Assembly (NCBI GenBank): GCA_037127315.1
Contig: JBBBDQ010001452.1
Location: 1,621,001 to 1,685,000, forward strand
Source: Ascarosepion bandense
Taxonomy: Eukaryota; Mollusca; Cephalopoda; Sepiida; Sepiidae
Reading direction: 5' to 3'
DNA length: 64,000 bases
Both the position numbers and the translations under genes were made by a program. The notes beneath the pieces were generated by a model. It had not been told where the DNA came from. It did no database searches and saw only the letters and a program-made list of their open reading frames with translations. Positions 43,640-54,900 of this stretch are shown piece by piece; within the stretch, counting starts at the first letter, position 1, and each line of letters opens with the position of its first letter.

Positions 43640-44400
43640 TTTTTTATAAGCGTTTCACCCCGAGCAAGGCATGTCACTGCCACCACTGTGCAGAGGGCTA
43701 CGTAGAGTGGAGAAAGGCTGGTTAAATATAGGAAATAACAGAGGGTGGGTGATAGGCGGGTGAGGATACCGAGAATGAGGGTTGGGTAGATGAGAGTGTT
43801 GTGAGAATAGTTGGGAGTTAGTGTGATAGGAGATGTCTATTGACCCTACATTTAAACACCTGGAGATTGTAACTGTCGGGAAAGCAGATTGTGGAAGGGA
43901 GTTCCACAGGCGGGAAGCGCGAGAAAAGAAGCTGTTGGAGTAGAATTTACGGTTACATCTTATTTGTTTAACTGTAAAAGGGTGGGACCTAGTTGCTAAT
44001 CTAGTATCTCGTGTAAATTCGTGCTTAGGCGGCACCAGTGATCTAAGCTCATCGGAGCAGAAGCCATGAAAGTACTTGTAGAAGAGGCACAGGGAAGCTA
44101 CATCACGCCGGTGTGAGAGCGGCTGCAGCCGGTCTGCCAAGTCAGTATCAGCCACGTTACAGATCCTCCTTTGTATTTTGTCGAGAAGCCCAAGGAGAGC
44201 AGCAGGGGCAGATATGGCAGCAATATTCAATACACGGGCGGATGGTAGATTTGTATATGTGCAGAATAGTTTCAGGTGGGAAAAATTTCCGGGCCCTGCA
44301 CAGAGAGCCGGCTTTCATAGCAGGAATATTACAACTTGCTAATAGCGATTTACAAAAAGTTCCCTTCAGAATAAGGTTACGAAAAACTGACGTCATAAAA
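43640..44400 (-). pseudogene. CR1-like LINE, best-preserved C-terminus and 3' end
   Basis: The minus frame at 43655-44230 is open for 191 codons: LLGLLDKIQRRICNVADTDL, RRDVASLCLFYKYFHGFCSD, ELRSLVPPKHEFTRDTRLAT, FYSNSFFSRASRLWNSLPQ. The preceding region (44157-44396) in another frame gives GSLCRARKFFPPETILHIYK and RPCIEYCCHI. This is the conserved C-terminal domain of the CR1/Jockey RT ORF. The frame ends with GGSDMPCSG in the 3' end, followed by CGGGGTGAAACGC and a poly-A (T run at 43628-43645). One frameshift separates the two parts and the copy is 5' truncated. Confidence 0.9.
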
Positions 44401-44454
44401 CTTTTTAAAGACTGGATTTTTAATTATTTTCTTTCGTTATACATTTTTTCATTT

Positions 44455-44690
44455 TATTTTCTAGCAACGAATTTATTCTTTCTTTAAATAGTTTTTCATT
44501 TTTTTCTAGCAACGAATTTATTCTTTCTTTAAATAGTTTTTCATTTTTTCTAGCAACGAATTTATTCTTTCTTTAAATAGTTTTTCATTTTTTCTAGCAA
44601 CGAATTTATTCTTTCTTTAAATAGTTTTTCATTTTTTCTAGCAACGAATTTATTCTTTCTTTAAATAGTTTTTCATTTTTTGCATTTCTG
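44455..44690 (+). repeat. 44-bp tandem repeat, five units
   Basis: CAACGAATTTATTCTTTC starts at 44465, 44510, 44554, 44598 and 44642. Units are almost identical, so the expansion is recent. Confidence 0.95.
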
Positions 44691-46430
44691 CTTTTTCTTC
44701 TTTTTTTATTCGTCGTTATTTCTTTTTACTATCGAATATTATTTTGAGAAAATATTTTCTTTTTTCTTAATAAGTTTTTTTTTTTGTAAATTAATTTTCG
44801 TTTTTTATCCTATATTTTTCTTTGTTTAATTTTTATGTTTACTTTTAATTTTTATTCTTTCTGTTTAGGAATCGTTTAGTCTTTTAAAAACCTTTCTTTC
44901 CCTCTTTTTTTTGAGTTTTTACAGTTTTTGTCAGAGAGAGACCGTTATGAAAAAATATTTCGATATCTTTCTTTTTCTCTTTCATTCTTCTAAGTTTATT
45001 TTCTTTCTAGTCTGTTTTGTTCTTTTTTAGAAATTTTTTCTTTCCTTTTTTGTATTTTTGTATTACATTTTTTCGTTTTATTCAGAAAACATTTTTCTTC
45101 AAATCTCACTTTCTTCGTTCTCATTCCTTTTATATTTTATTTTTTCTTTCTTTCTTTCTTTTTTTCATTCATTTTAGATTCTTGTCTTTCTTTCTTTCTG
45201 TCTTATTCCTTTTAGATCCTATTCTTTCTTTCTTTTCTCATTCCTTTTAGATTCTATTGTTTCTTGCTTTCTTTCCTTCTCATTCTTTTTATATCATTTT
45301 TTTCTTTCACTCTAGCTTCTATTGTTTTTTCTTTCTTTTTTTCATTCCTTTTGGATTCTATTTTTCTTTCTTGCTTTCTTTCTTTGTTTCATCTTTCTCA
45401 TTATTTTAATTTTTTCTTTATTTCTTCTTTCTTTTCCTTCTTTCCCATTCCTTTCGAATAATTTTTATTTCTCTTTTTTATTTCTCATTACTTTTAACAA
45501 TCTTCTCTATTCTTTCTTTCTCATTCTTTCTTTCTTTCTTTCTTTCTTTTTTTCTTTCTTTCTTCCTTCCTTTCTCGTTCTTATTAGAGATTATATTTTC
45601 TTTCTTTCTTTCTTTCTTTCTCGTTCATATTAGAGATTATATTTTGTTTCTTAATTTCTTTCTTTCTTTCTTTCTTTCTTTCTGGTTCTTATTGGAAATA
45701 TATTTTCTTTCTTTCTTTCACAATCTTATTAGAGATTATATTTTCTTTCTTTCTTACTTTCTTCCTTTCTCGTTCTTATTAGAGATTATATTTTCTTTCT
45801 TTCTTTCTCGTTCTTATGGGAAATATATTTTCTTTCTTTCTTTCTTTCTTTATTTCACAATCTTATTAGAGATTATATTTTCTTTCTTTCTTTTTTCTTT
45901 CTCGTTATTATTAGATGTTATATTTTCTTTCTTTCTTTCTTTCTCGTTCTTATTAGAGATTATATTTTCTTTCTTTCTTTCTTTCATTTTTTCTTTTTTT
46001 CTTTCTCCTTCTTATTAGAGATTATATTTTCTTTCTTAATTTCTTTCCTTTTTTCTCGTTCTGATTAGTGTTTATATTTTCTTTTTTTCTTTCTTTCTTT
46101 CATTCTTTCTCGTTCTTATTAGAGATTATATTTTTTTTTCTTAATTTCTTTTTTTCTCGTTCTGGTTAGTGTTTTTATTTTCTTTCTTTCTTTTTCGTTG
46201 TCATTAGAGATTATATTTTCTTTCTTTCTTTCTTTCTCGTTCTTATTAGAGATTATATTTTCTTTTTTCTTTCTTTCTGTCTTTCTTTCTTTCTTTCTTT
46301 CTCGTTCTTATTAGAGATTATATTTTCTTTTTTCTTTCTTTCTGTCTTTCTTTCTTTCTTTCTTTCTCGTTCTTATTAGAGTTTATATTTTCTTTCTTTC
46401 TTTCTTTCTTTCTTTCTTTGAAGTATTTAT
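44691..46430 (+). repeat. (CTTT)n with CGTTCTTATTAGAGATTATATTTT units
   Basis: From about 45570 a unit of variable CTTT length joined to CTCGTTCTTATTAGAGATTA repeats about 15 times. Upstream is T-rich and more degenerate. Open F/S/L frames here are artefacts. Confidence 0.92.
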
Positions 46431-46756
46431 GAATATCGTTTCACTTTTTCTCTTTCAATCTTATATCGACTTTAGACAAAGTAAGAATTCATAGATATTC
46501 ATTTTTTGTAAGCGTGGTCTGAGTGTATTTTTGTTTGCGCGTGCGCGTGATGTGTATGACGGTGGGGGCAGCTAGCTTTGTGTTACTTCGTGTCATCTCC
46601 GACTGAGCTCATAGCTTATTGATTTTTCAGAAATTAATCAGATTCAACTTGATAAAATGAACCGATAGATCAATAATCGAACGTATAAACAAACAAACAA
46701 TCCAGAAAACGAAAGCTCATCAATCAAATGTTGAATTTTCGATACTAATTGGCCCT

Positions 46757-46850
46757 TTTCGTTACTGTAGACTGGTTGCCAACCAAAGCAATAGAACACA
46801 ATCTGTATTATTATTTAACCCATAACTGGAGGGAGAAGAAAAGTATTATA
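46757..46850 (-). mobile_element. SINE body fragment
   Basis: Minus strand of GGTTAAATAATAATACAGAT, GTTCTATTGCTTTGG and GGCAACCAGTCTACAG. Both ends missing. Confidence 0.8.
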
Positions 46851-47099
46851 TTATTAAATAGTAATGAGTGAAACGACCAAATATTTAAAAAAAGAAAAGC
46901 TTCACAATCCCGATGTACTTTTCGTGTGTATTAAAATCCAGCTACAAGTGTTTATATTAATTCTTTTTTGTCTTTCTTATCAAATGAGCGCTTTTCACTT
47001 ATTCACTTGACAACAAACAACGTTCAAAATTGAGAAAACCTGTGACTCAGTTTTGACTTTTGACTGTGACTTTGATGATTTCTGTTTAATACTTCTTAT

Positions 47100-47260
47100 T
47101 TTTTGGGAGGGATAAAGAAATAACCTGATTTACGCGCATACTATTGTCTTGATCTTTATTTTTATCACACAGTTTCGACCGTTGTTTTCTCCGGCCTTCA
47201 TCAGATGTCTCTTGATATAGGTTATCTTCTGGGAATTTCGAGCTGAATCTTTCATTTAAT
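47100..47260 (-). repeat. PLE-like terminal fragment with hammerhead-like hairpin
   Basis: Minus strand 47204-47173: CTGATGA, one A, GGCCG/CGGTC stem, GAAAC, then a string (ATAAAAATAAAGATCAAGAC) resembling the 108-bp satellite. No coding sequence adjacent. Confidence 0.55.
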
Positions 47261-47392
47261 CTACAGGCCGGTTTATTCTCGGTCCGCTCTCTATATTAGA
47301 GATAATCAGAATTCAAACAACCCTCAATCAGTCTGGTTCTTCAAATTTCTGACAATTACTGTCATGTTTGCAATTTCGGGTTAGTCTATTCA

Positions 47393-47695
47393 TTGGGTTG
47401 TGGTGCAGTGGATATCAGCTCGGGACGAGATATCGAGGAACCGAGTTCGAATTCCAGTTGAATTCCTTGAATTCACTTACGAACAAGTACCATTGGGAAA
47501 TGTATTAATCCGTCACTTCTCTCCAGTTATGGGTTAAATAACAGGATAGATTGGTTTCTATAGCCTATAGAGCAACCAGTCTACCGCAGAAAATAATGGC
47601 AACCTACTGCGGGATAATCTTCTGCCCAGTCAGTCATGTCTCTTTTAAGACATGATCGCCCAAGCGTGTATCACGTATGGCTCTTAACTGACTGA
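47393..47695 (+). mobile_element. tRNA-headed SINE, complete, with CTATTCA target duplication
   Basis: Head GGGTTGTGGTGCAGTGGATA, B-box GAGTTCGAATTCCAGTTG, complete body and a TGACTGACT tail. CTATTCA precedes it (47386-47392) and follows it (47696-47702), a direct target-site duplication expected from LINE-mediated insertion. The best reference copy in this window. Confidence 0.95.
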
Positions 47696-47934
47696 CTATT
47701 CAATCTATGACAAAAGTTATTAAAATATCTTTCACACAAGACTCCTTCACGAAATCGAATGTAGTTCATGAGCGAAAGGGATTTCTGAAAATTGTTGTTT
47801 GTCGATTGGTTCCTTTAAAACAGCGCTAAGAATTTCTTTCAAAAACTGTGCAAAATGGAACTGTACAACCGTATAATCTTTCGATTTTTGTGTCGAAAGC
47901 AGACATCGAAGTCCAGGATATTGTTATTCTATGT

Positions 47935-48400
47935 GTCGTACCCCTTCAGAAGGTAAGTGATCACGGTCCTCCACATTTCCCTATCCTTTGCAGCTCTTAA
48001 AATCCATTTCTCTTGTTACCTCTCCCAAACCCTGCTCTGCCATTCATTTGCTGAAGCCCATCAAGTATGTCATGCGTTGTATTGCCTTGTCTCACTTAGC
48101 TCTATCTTGTGAGTATCAGATTCTCCAAGCCCTCCATCCTCAGGACATATAACAAAAACTTAAGTTGTCTTTTCCTGATGTTAATTAAACTTTTTCTTTT
48201 CGTTTCAATCGTCTCCAAACCCTTGTCATTGTTCATATGTTCAGTTTTTGGTATCCTCAGCATCCTTCTGTAGAACCAGATTTTGGTTGCTTCAAGTCTC
48301 TCCTTCATCTTTGATGAGGTTGTCCAGCATTCGCTGCCATATAGAACGACAAATAGCACATAACAATCAGGTACTCTTTTTTTTGTTTCCAACAAAATTT
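47935..48400 (-). pseudogene. LINE ORF C-terminus (YGSECWT ... MAEQGLGEV type)
   Basis: The minus strand is open from 48395: VVLYGSECWTTSSKMKERLE, IWFYRRMLRIPKTEH, RKRQLKFLLYVLRMEGLENL. Then, after stops, MAEQGLGEVTREMDFKSCKG and the degraded final block. This is the C-terminal region common to endonuclease/reverse transcriptase LINEs. It is the only copy here with the YGSECW block and the terminal block together. No RT catalytic region is present. Confidence 0.85.
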
Positions 48401-48589
48401 TTCTGTCTCTTTACCCCCACAAATTGTTCCTCCAATGTAGGATCAAAGAATTTTTCGAATGTTTCGATGGTGATCGTAACTATTGTATTCTACGATTCTT
48501 TCCAAAATGGAAATTATAATGTATTAGAATGAATGTAACTTGAATACAATTAATAAATACCAAAACATTTCGAATATTCGGTGTATAGT

Positions 48590-48730
48590 TGATGTTCTAA
48601 GCGCCGCTTAGAAGTGACACAAGGCTGAAAGTATGGCATACCTAGTGAGAATCGAACTCTCAACTCACTTGTAATTGATTCTAACTAGATGAGATTGCTA
48701 ACCAGGACACCACGTTTAGGTGACCAGATA
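48590..48730 (-). mobile_element. Second tRNA-derived SINE family
   Basis: Minus strand: A-box-like GTGTCCTGGTTAGCAATC, a diverged middle, B-box GAGAGTTCGATTCTCAC, then CAGCCTTGTGTCACTTCTAA and a GCGGCGCTTAG palindrome. The tail differs from the common SINE. It could be a single decayed tRNA gene with chance flanks. Confidence 0.5.
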
Positions 48731-49169
48731 CATCGATATACAGATCAGTTATAACAAATTTAGCCCAAGAGAAAAGGAATGTTAACATGGAATATATAGG
48801 CTAGGGGTAGTATCAACCGAAACCTCAAACTGCTCTATGCTTTTGTCACAGATTGAATACATTAATCTAAAAAGCACAAGACATGTTATGAAAAAGCCTG
48901 GTCAGTTCGAGACTTACAGATGAATATGGCGCCAAAACCGTTTTAAATTATCTAAACTGGTATTTATATAAAACGGCATTTTCAAACCATTGGATAAAAA
49001 TGGATTTTAGCGGGAGAATCCTGTGGATCTTGGGAAAAATCACACTTTTTCGAACATTGTAGACTGGAGCTATAGAAACACAAAGAAACCACATCACTTG
49101 CAATATTTCACTATCAGCAACAGTTGAAATGTATATCATATGTAAATCAAAAAGAAAACAATTGTATAT

Positions 49170-49855
49170 TCAAGATGTTGACATTCCACACTACTTCAAA
49201 TAAAAGGTTAGGAAGGAAACCTCCATCAGTACTGGAAAGAGTGATAAGAACTACTTGGCTTGAAGAAGAAAATTATTACATAATTGAGTTGTTGACATTC
49301 CACACTACTTCAAATAAAAGGTTAGGAAGTGAAACTTCCATTAATACTAGAAAGAGTGATAACAGCTACTGGACTCGAGAAGTGAAAATAATGACATAAT
49401 CAAGATGTCGACGTTCCACATTACTTCAAATAAAAGCTTAAGAAGGAAACCTTCATGAGTACTGGAAAGAGTGATAACAGCTACTGGATTTGAGAAGAAA
49501 AATAATGACATAATCAAGATGTCGACGTTCCACACTACTTCAAATAAAAGCTTAAGAAGGAAACCTTCATCAGTACTGGAAAAAGTGATAACAGCTACTG
49601 GGTTTGAGAAGAAAAAATAATGACATAATGATGGTGTTGACATTTCACACTACTTCAAATAAAAGGTTAGGAAGGAAAACCCCCATCAGTACTGGAAAGT
49701 GTGATAAAAATTACTGGGCTTGAGAAGAGAAAATAATGACATAATCAATATGATGACATTCCACACGACTTCAAATAAAAGGTTAGGAAGGAAACCTCAA
49801 TCAGTACTGGAAAGAGTGATAACAGCTACTGGGCTTGAGAAGACTCTTTTTTTGA
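49170..49855 (+). repeat. About 115-bp tandem repeat, six units
   Basis: TTCAAATAAAAG recurs at 49195, 49309, 49425, 49539, 49654 and 49770. The unit contains GACATTCCACACTACTTCAA, CATCAGTACTGGAAAGAGTG and GATAACAGCTACTGG. The minus-strand 98-codon frame across it is repeat translation. Origin of the unit unknown. Confidence 0.95.
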
Positions 49856-50557
49856 AATAATGATTAAAGTGTGAGTTTTTCTAATTTCCACTTAACGCAG
49901 AAGTGGCTGCTATGTCATTGGATGTCAAATGATTCCTTATTTTATCTCCCATACCTCTCTATGTGCCGATAATTTCTGTATTTGCCTTTGGATCACTTTT
50001 AAAAAAAATATTTTCCTCCTATTCATCTTGACTTAATTCCAAGATTTCTTCCTAACATTTGATTTCCCATTGATCTTAGTGTATTTCAAAGTTTGTTTTC
50101 AATCGATCTTCAACTTTTCTACGTCATCGCTGATATTATTCACTTATTATACACTTTACGTTTTCAGAATATTGGCAAGGTCCTTTTCATCATGTCTTTA
50201 TTTTCGTTAAATGCTTTCCACCTTTGAAGTTAAATGTCTTTTGATTTCATTTTTCTAACATTTCTTTAATGTCATCAACTGTCTTCAGTAGATGTATTCT
50301 TGGACTTCAAATGTTTCATTATCTATTTTTATAATCTTTTTTTTTTCGGAAAGTTACGTTACAATTGAACATTATTAACGATCATAGAAAAGAAATGCGT
50401 AGAATCATTTTAAACTGAAAAAATTGAAAGAAATAAAATGATCCACAGAAAGAAAAATATCCTAATATGCTTGCAGAGAAATCAATGACGAATGTGTAAA
50501 ATAATGGCAATTTTCTAATTTTAACGCCTATGAAATAATACGGCTCTTTATTAATAA
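49856..50557. other. No gene seen
   Basis: T-rich sequence without recognised homology. Confidence 0.5.
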
Positions 50558-51437
50558 CTAGCATTATAGCCCGACGTTGCTTGGGTGTAATGAAAGCTTT
50601 AAAACTAATCCATGGTCCTGGAGCTCAGAATCTTTGGACGTTGGCACGAAAGACTAAAAAGTAATAGTTGTTTCTAGTCAAAGCGAAACCGTAGATTGAA
50701 AGAAAAATGAATGGATGTAAGTCTAATTTTGATTTCCGGTATCGATGTCAAATAAGTTTTCTGTCGCAAAAGAATTTTGAAGGCTAAATAAGTCCTCCGA
50801 GTAAATGGTATCATGGCTGAGATTAAGAACTACAATTATACCTACTTAGAGCAAAGCCCGAAGCAAAAACCAAAATAAAAAGGCTGAAAACCTGATTTTG
50901 ATCAAACCCGATAGGATATCGGTGTATCGATTTCCAATATCGGAGTCAGATGTCATCCAAGGATAAACTAACCATAGTAAGTCCCTGAAAACTTATCGGG
51001 AGTAAAAATTGGAGAAAATGAGCCATATTAATGGCTGAATATCGGTTTTTGATCAGATTCGATAGAATATCGGAGGTATCGATTTCCGATATCGGGGAAA
51101 ATGAGTCGTCTGAGAAGATCTACTAATGTTTGAGAATAAAAACTACAATTTTACTAAGTTAGTAGCAAATTCTGCAGCAAGGACCACGATAAAAGGGTTG
51201 AAATTCTGATCTTGATCAGACCTGATCGGATATCGGAATATCGATTTCCAATATCGGAGTGTGGGAGTCGGAAGAAATACGTCGCCCATGACCTGACTGG
51301 AAGCCTAAAGAAGATTTGTGTGAAGTTTGGTGAGAATCGGATAAAATTTGTGGTTTTGTATAAAGGACATACATACATACAGACAGACAGACAGACACGC
51401 ACAAACACACAACCTTCTTGCCTTTTATATATATAGA
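50558..51437 (-). mobile_element. Helitron-type element, short-start form, complete
   Basis: Minus strand starts TCTATATATATAAAAGGCAA after A (51437) and ends GCTAG before T (50558), with the terminal hairpin CCCAAGCAACGTCGGG. It lacks the upstream TCTAAACTTATT module of the long form. The interior repeats a unit with ATCGGATATCGATTTCC-type strings three times. Noncoding. Confidence 0.88.
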
Positions 51438-51439
51438 TT

Positions 51440-51625
51440 TGAAATACCTTCTGCTTTCGACTGTTAATAGCCTTCAAAAGAGTGACATATTGTATCTTCT
51501 CAGGCTAAATTTCTCTAGTGACATGAAGTGGAAATGTTATATTGAATCCATTGCTAGGTCTGCTGATATGAAAAATGCTTTGCTCTGTCGTTGTAGACAA
51601 TTTTTTCAACACAATCTAACATATA
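51440..51625 (+). pseudogene. CR1-like LINE fragment, left of mariner insertion
   Basis: The plus strand reads LNFSSDMKWKCYIESIARSA and RCRQFFQHNLTY, the LINE segment before IYKSTIRPC. Continues at 52494. Confidence 0.8.
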
Positions 51626-52493
51626 GGGTGTTCGACTAAAACGGATCGAAATTAACAGTAAATCAAACAGTGTTACTGGTGAAAATTTATTGATTTCATT
51701 ATTGGGTCATGTTATTTGAGTTATGGCAATTATGCGTGAAAAATAATATCGTCCAAATGTCTGCCAAGGCTTTGGCGGCACATCTCCACACAATGATAAA
51801 AACATTTTGATGACGTCTCTGCATAGAGGCTCCTTAATCTCACAAATATATCTTATTATCTCACCCTTCAGCTGTTGAATTGTTGTTGGTTTGTTGGCAT
51901 AGACCTTACTTTTGAGAAGGAAGAAATCTAAAGGTGTCAAATCACGATAATGGTGGCCAATTGACGTAACTGTTTCAAAAGATGATGTGGCCTGGGAACT
52001 TTTCTTGTCTAAACGTCTATTTTTGTAATAGGCTTCGATAATTTTAACACGTTGTTCGATTATTAATCTTTCTATGGTTGAAATTGGCAAAAACTGAAAT
52101 TGTTAAATCCGAAAGAAATTCAAAAATAATCATCATTAGACACTTAAACTTAACTCACATTTAAAATCGGTCCAATTTATCATTCCTATCACCTATGATC
52201 AACCATCGCCTGACGAATCAAAATTGATAGCACTGAAATGTGATGGCTTTTTTGTAGCGATAGGTTGTTCTGTTAAGACGATGATGCAATCTGAGAACTT
52301 CTCATTGTTGCATTGGCTGTGTGGCATGTAGCACCATCCTGTTGGGACCACAACTCTTCGATATCCATTGCATTCAATTTAAGCCATAGTTTCCACGACA
52401 CAAATAATATGAACCAATAGTGAAATCAATAGAATTTTACCAATAACACTGTTTTATTTACTGTGGACTTTCATCTGTCTTAATGAAACACCC
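51626..52493 (-). mobile_element. Mariner-like element with about 85-bp inverted ends, inserted at TA in the LINE
   Basis: Ends GGGTGTTCGACTAAAA (left) and, in complement, GGGTGTTTCATTAAGA (right) continue as inverted repeats (ACAGTAAATCAAACAGTGTT / CAGTAAATAAAACAGTGTT), each flanked by TA. The minus strand contains LWSQQDGATCHTANATM (second catalytic Asp region, about 52290-52370), then N-terminal-like ERLIIEQRVKIIEAYYKN (52030-52080), then DLTPLDFFLLKSKVYANKPT (third Asp region, about 51895-51950). The N-terminal piece lies between the two catalytic blocks, so the copy is internally rearranged as well as deleted. Removing it restores the LINE frame NLTYVYNSAI. Confidence 0.88.
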
Positions 52494-52985
52494 TATGTTT
52501 ATAATTCTGCAATTGTTTAATGTTTCGAATATTACTGTCACATATGGCCTGTTGCTTCTGCTATACATTCTACTGTGAACTTAGCTCACTGGTGTCATCT
52601 ATATATGAATTTACTCGAGCCACAAGATTAGCAACTAGGTCCCACCCTTTTACTGTGAAACCAATAAATTGTAAACGCAATCAGCTTCTTTTCTCGCACT
52701 TCTCGCCTGTGGAATTCCCTTCCATTGCTTTCCCGACAGCTACAATCTCCAAGAATTTTAATGTAAAGTCAATAGTCATCTCTTATCTCACTAACCTGCA
52801 TCCTCTCTCTCGTGCTCCTTTCTTCGTCCACTCCACTCTCATCAGTATTCTCACCCTTCTCTTACCTACTTCCAGACACCCCCTATAACCTGTCACTCTT
52901 TCTCATAACTTTCCGTCTATGTAACCCCCTGCACAACAGTGGCAGTATAATGCCTAGCTTGGGGCGATACGATAATAAAAAAAAT
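52494..52985 (+). pseudogene. CR1-like LINE fragment, right of mariner insertion
   Basis: FEYYCHIW, a deletion, the TRLATRSHPFTVKPI and FFSRTSRL-type blocks and the 3' end with CAACAGTGGCAGTATAATGC and CTTGGGGCGATACG. The region with LDKIQRR is lost between VASAI and the CELSSL block. Confidence 0.85.
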
Positions 52986-53261
52986 CTCTTCACTTTTTTT
53001 TCAATTTAAATCAAAACTACACTAAGTAAGAATACATAGATATCCGATATTTGTGGGTGCGGTCTGGGTCGGTACCTGGCGGGAATAACAATAAGATTTA
53101 AAAAATGGCGGATGAACATTCTTTGGAAATTTCGCAAGAATAAAAAATATTTTACCAGAGGGACATTTAATGTCAGAAAACTATTCCAGAATTATGCTAC
53201 AGGAAATAAATTATTTTTCAAAAGTCATAAACCTGATACAAAGTTCGATGGGTAATTTTGT

Positions 53262-53322
53262 CGACTGAACAGTATAGTAGAGTCAGCTGGGCACCGTCTA
53301 TGGGAAAAAGAGCACTATTGTT
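53262..53322 (+). repeat. Dispersed repeat (AGTATAGTAG...GGGCACCGTCTATG)
   Basis: Also found at about 59268-59322 and 59375-59430 (CATAGTGTAGTAGGATCAGT; CACAGTATAGTAAGTTGGGC). Unknown family. Confidence 0.5.
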
Positions 53323-53366
53323 ATATACTACCGCTGGAAAACAATGAGGAACACGGAAAGTATAAT

Positions 53367-53369
<3 letters not shown>

Positions 53370-53416
<47 letters not shown>
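53370..53416. repeat. (TA)n microsatellite
   Basis: A perfect TA run of about 23 units. Confidence 0.95.
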
Positions 53417-53421
<5 letters not shown>

Positions 53422-53534
53422 ATATATGAATTTCTGGCGTTTTGTTTCTTCATGAAAACATAAAGAAACAAAAAACAAAACGACAGAAATTTAAATAGCA
53501 TTGTAAGACCACTAATAATCAAAGGAACTGCGGG

Positions 53535-53862
53535 GACAAAAATAAAAGCTCATTTCAAGGACTTTGTTTTACAAAAGAAGTAATTTACAAAGCAAAAGTA
53601 CATGTCTTACTACTTCTATATTTGGGATCAACCAAAGATACCTTTAAGACCAGGTGGTTCAATCACAAGTCCACATTTAAACTAGAAAACTGAAGAAATT
53701 GTACAAAACTGGTTAGCCATTTGTGGAAAATGAAATTAAAATTAAAATATGGAAAAAATCCAGACATAAAATGGAGCATAGTGAAAACAGACAAGCCTTA
53801 CAACGGTGGCAAAATATGTAGACTGTGCCAGGAAGAAAAGTTAGCGATTATGCTAACTATTA
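53535..53862 (+). pseudogene. PLE GIY-YIG endonuclease domain of a different family
   Basis: The plus strand gives EVIYKAKVHVLLLLYLGSTK, DTFKTRWFNHKSTFKLEN, KLVSHLWKMKLKLKYGKNPD, IKWSIVKTDKPYNGGKICRL and CQEEKLAIML across two frames. This matches the PLE endonuclease layout: V-Y-A-V, Y-G-ST, F-K-R-H-S-F, LS-IW-LK, I-W-I, C-LC-EKL-I. The first conserved Tyr of GIY is changed to Leu-type text. No RT upstream. The sequence differs from the 3-5-kb PLE (no CxxC-type tail there). Confidence 0.85.
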
Positions 53863-54123
53863 ATTAAAAATATCGCGTTCAAAAATTCCCAGTTACGTGA
53901 GCGATCAAAAGAAATCACCGTTACGTGAGCGTTTTTAAAAAAAGGTAAACGGTAAAATCATTTATTGCAAATCTCCTGAAGACACCACTCATCGTAGAAA
54001 CCTAGCTCGCGTAATAACTCGTTTAAAATGAAGAATATTCAAAAGTTCTACCATATAATTGTATTGAACACTAGTTATACAAATGTATACTTGTTTAATT
54101 TTATTATGACCAAAACCTAAGTA

Positions 54124-54145
54124 ATCAATCAATCAATCAATCAAT

Positions 54146-54190
<45 letters not shown>
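54124..54190. repeat. (CAAT)n followed by (TA)n
   Basis: Six CAAT units pass into a TA run. Confidence 0.9.
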
Positions 54191-54192
<2 letters not shown>

Positions 54193-54393
54193 TGAACTTG
54201 TAAAAATTATACTCGTGTCGAAAAATCTTCATCGAAAACTATCGAAAGAAGGAAAAAATGGTTTAAAAAGTAGAGCTTAGTACATGAACGAGTACAAGAA
54301 GAGTTCGGACCGAGATCAGCACGAAGCCCAAAGAAAAAACTCCGACACAAGTAATCAACTAACAAAAAGCGCTCAATACAGAGGTAGAGCGAA

Positions 54394-54575
54394 ATAAGCC
54401 AGACGGACCTACCTAGGTTTCACCTAAACGGATCGTCCTTGTGTTTGTTGTCTCCTTTCATGCTCACGTGGGTTGTCTTAATTTCCTCCTTATATGTCGT
54501 TTTTTCGTTTCCTCGTTAGCCAGCTTCCCATGACGATCCGTTTAAGTGAAACCTAGGTAGGTCCGTATGGCTCAT
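54394..54575. mobile_element. MITE-like element with 35-bp inverted arms
   Basis: ACGGACCTACCTAGGTTTCA and on to GGATCGTC (54403-54437) is repeated in reverse complement at 54532-54566 with one difference. Weaker complementarity extends outward (AAGCCAG / ATGAGCCAT). The spacer is about 94 bp, C/T-rich on the plus strand. Confidence 0.8.
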
Positions 54576-54855
54576 TAGGTGTTTATATATATATATTGAT
54601 GGTAAACAATCCGTGGTAAGAAGACTTTCCTTGTTAAATAATGCAAGTTTTTATAATATGAAAAAATTATAAAATTTTAAAAATGATCCTCGAAAATAGC
54701 TCAATGTATTTAATTACTGAGCAAATACTTATTAAACAAAAAATTTCGAATCACCTCATCTGCGGAATGGTGTATTTTGACAGATTATGTGTCAGTCGTC
54801 TGTCTTGTCAACCCCGGTGTGAACTGGGTTTGAATAGGAAGTACAATTTTCATCA

Positions 54856-54858
<3 letters not shown>

Positions 54859-54896
<38 letters not shown>
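54859..54896. repeat. (TA)n microsatellite
   Basis: A perfect TA run. Confidence 0.95.

Positions 54897-54900
<4 letters not shown>

Noticed and set aside
44113..44487. 124-codon plus frame
   Set aside because: Antisense shadow of the LINE C-terminus on the minus strand.
42905..46018. Several F/S/L-rich membrane-like proteins
   Set aside because: Translation of CTTT-type repeats; no start context or conserved features.
49347..49643. 98-codon minus frame with an internal repeat
   Set aside because: Exactly spans two and a half units of a tandem repeat.
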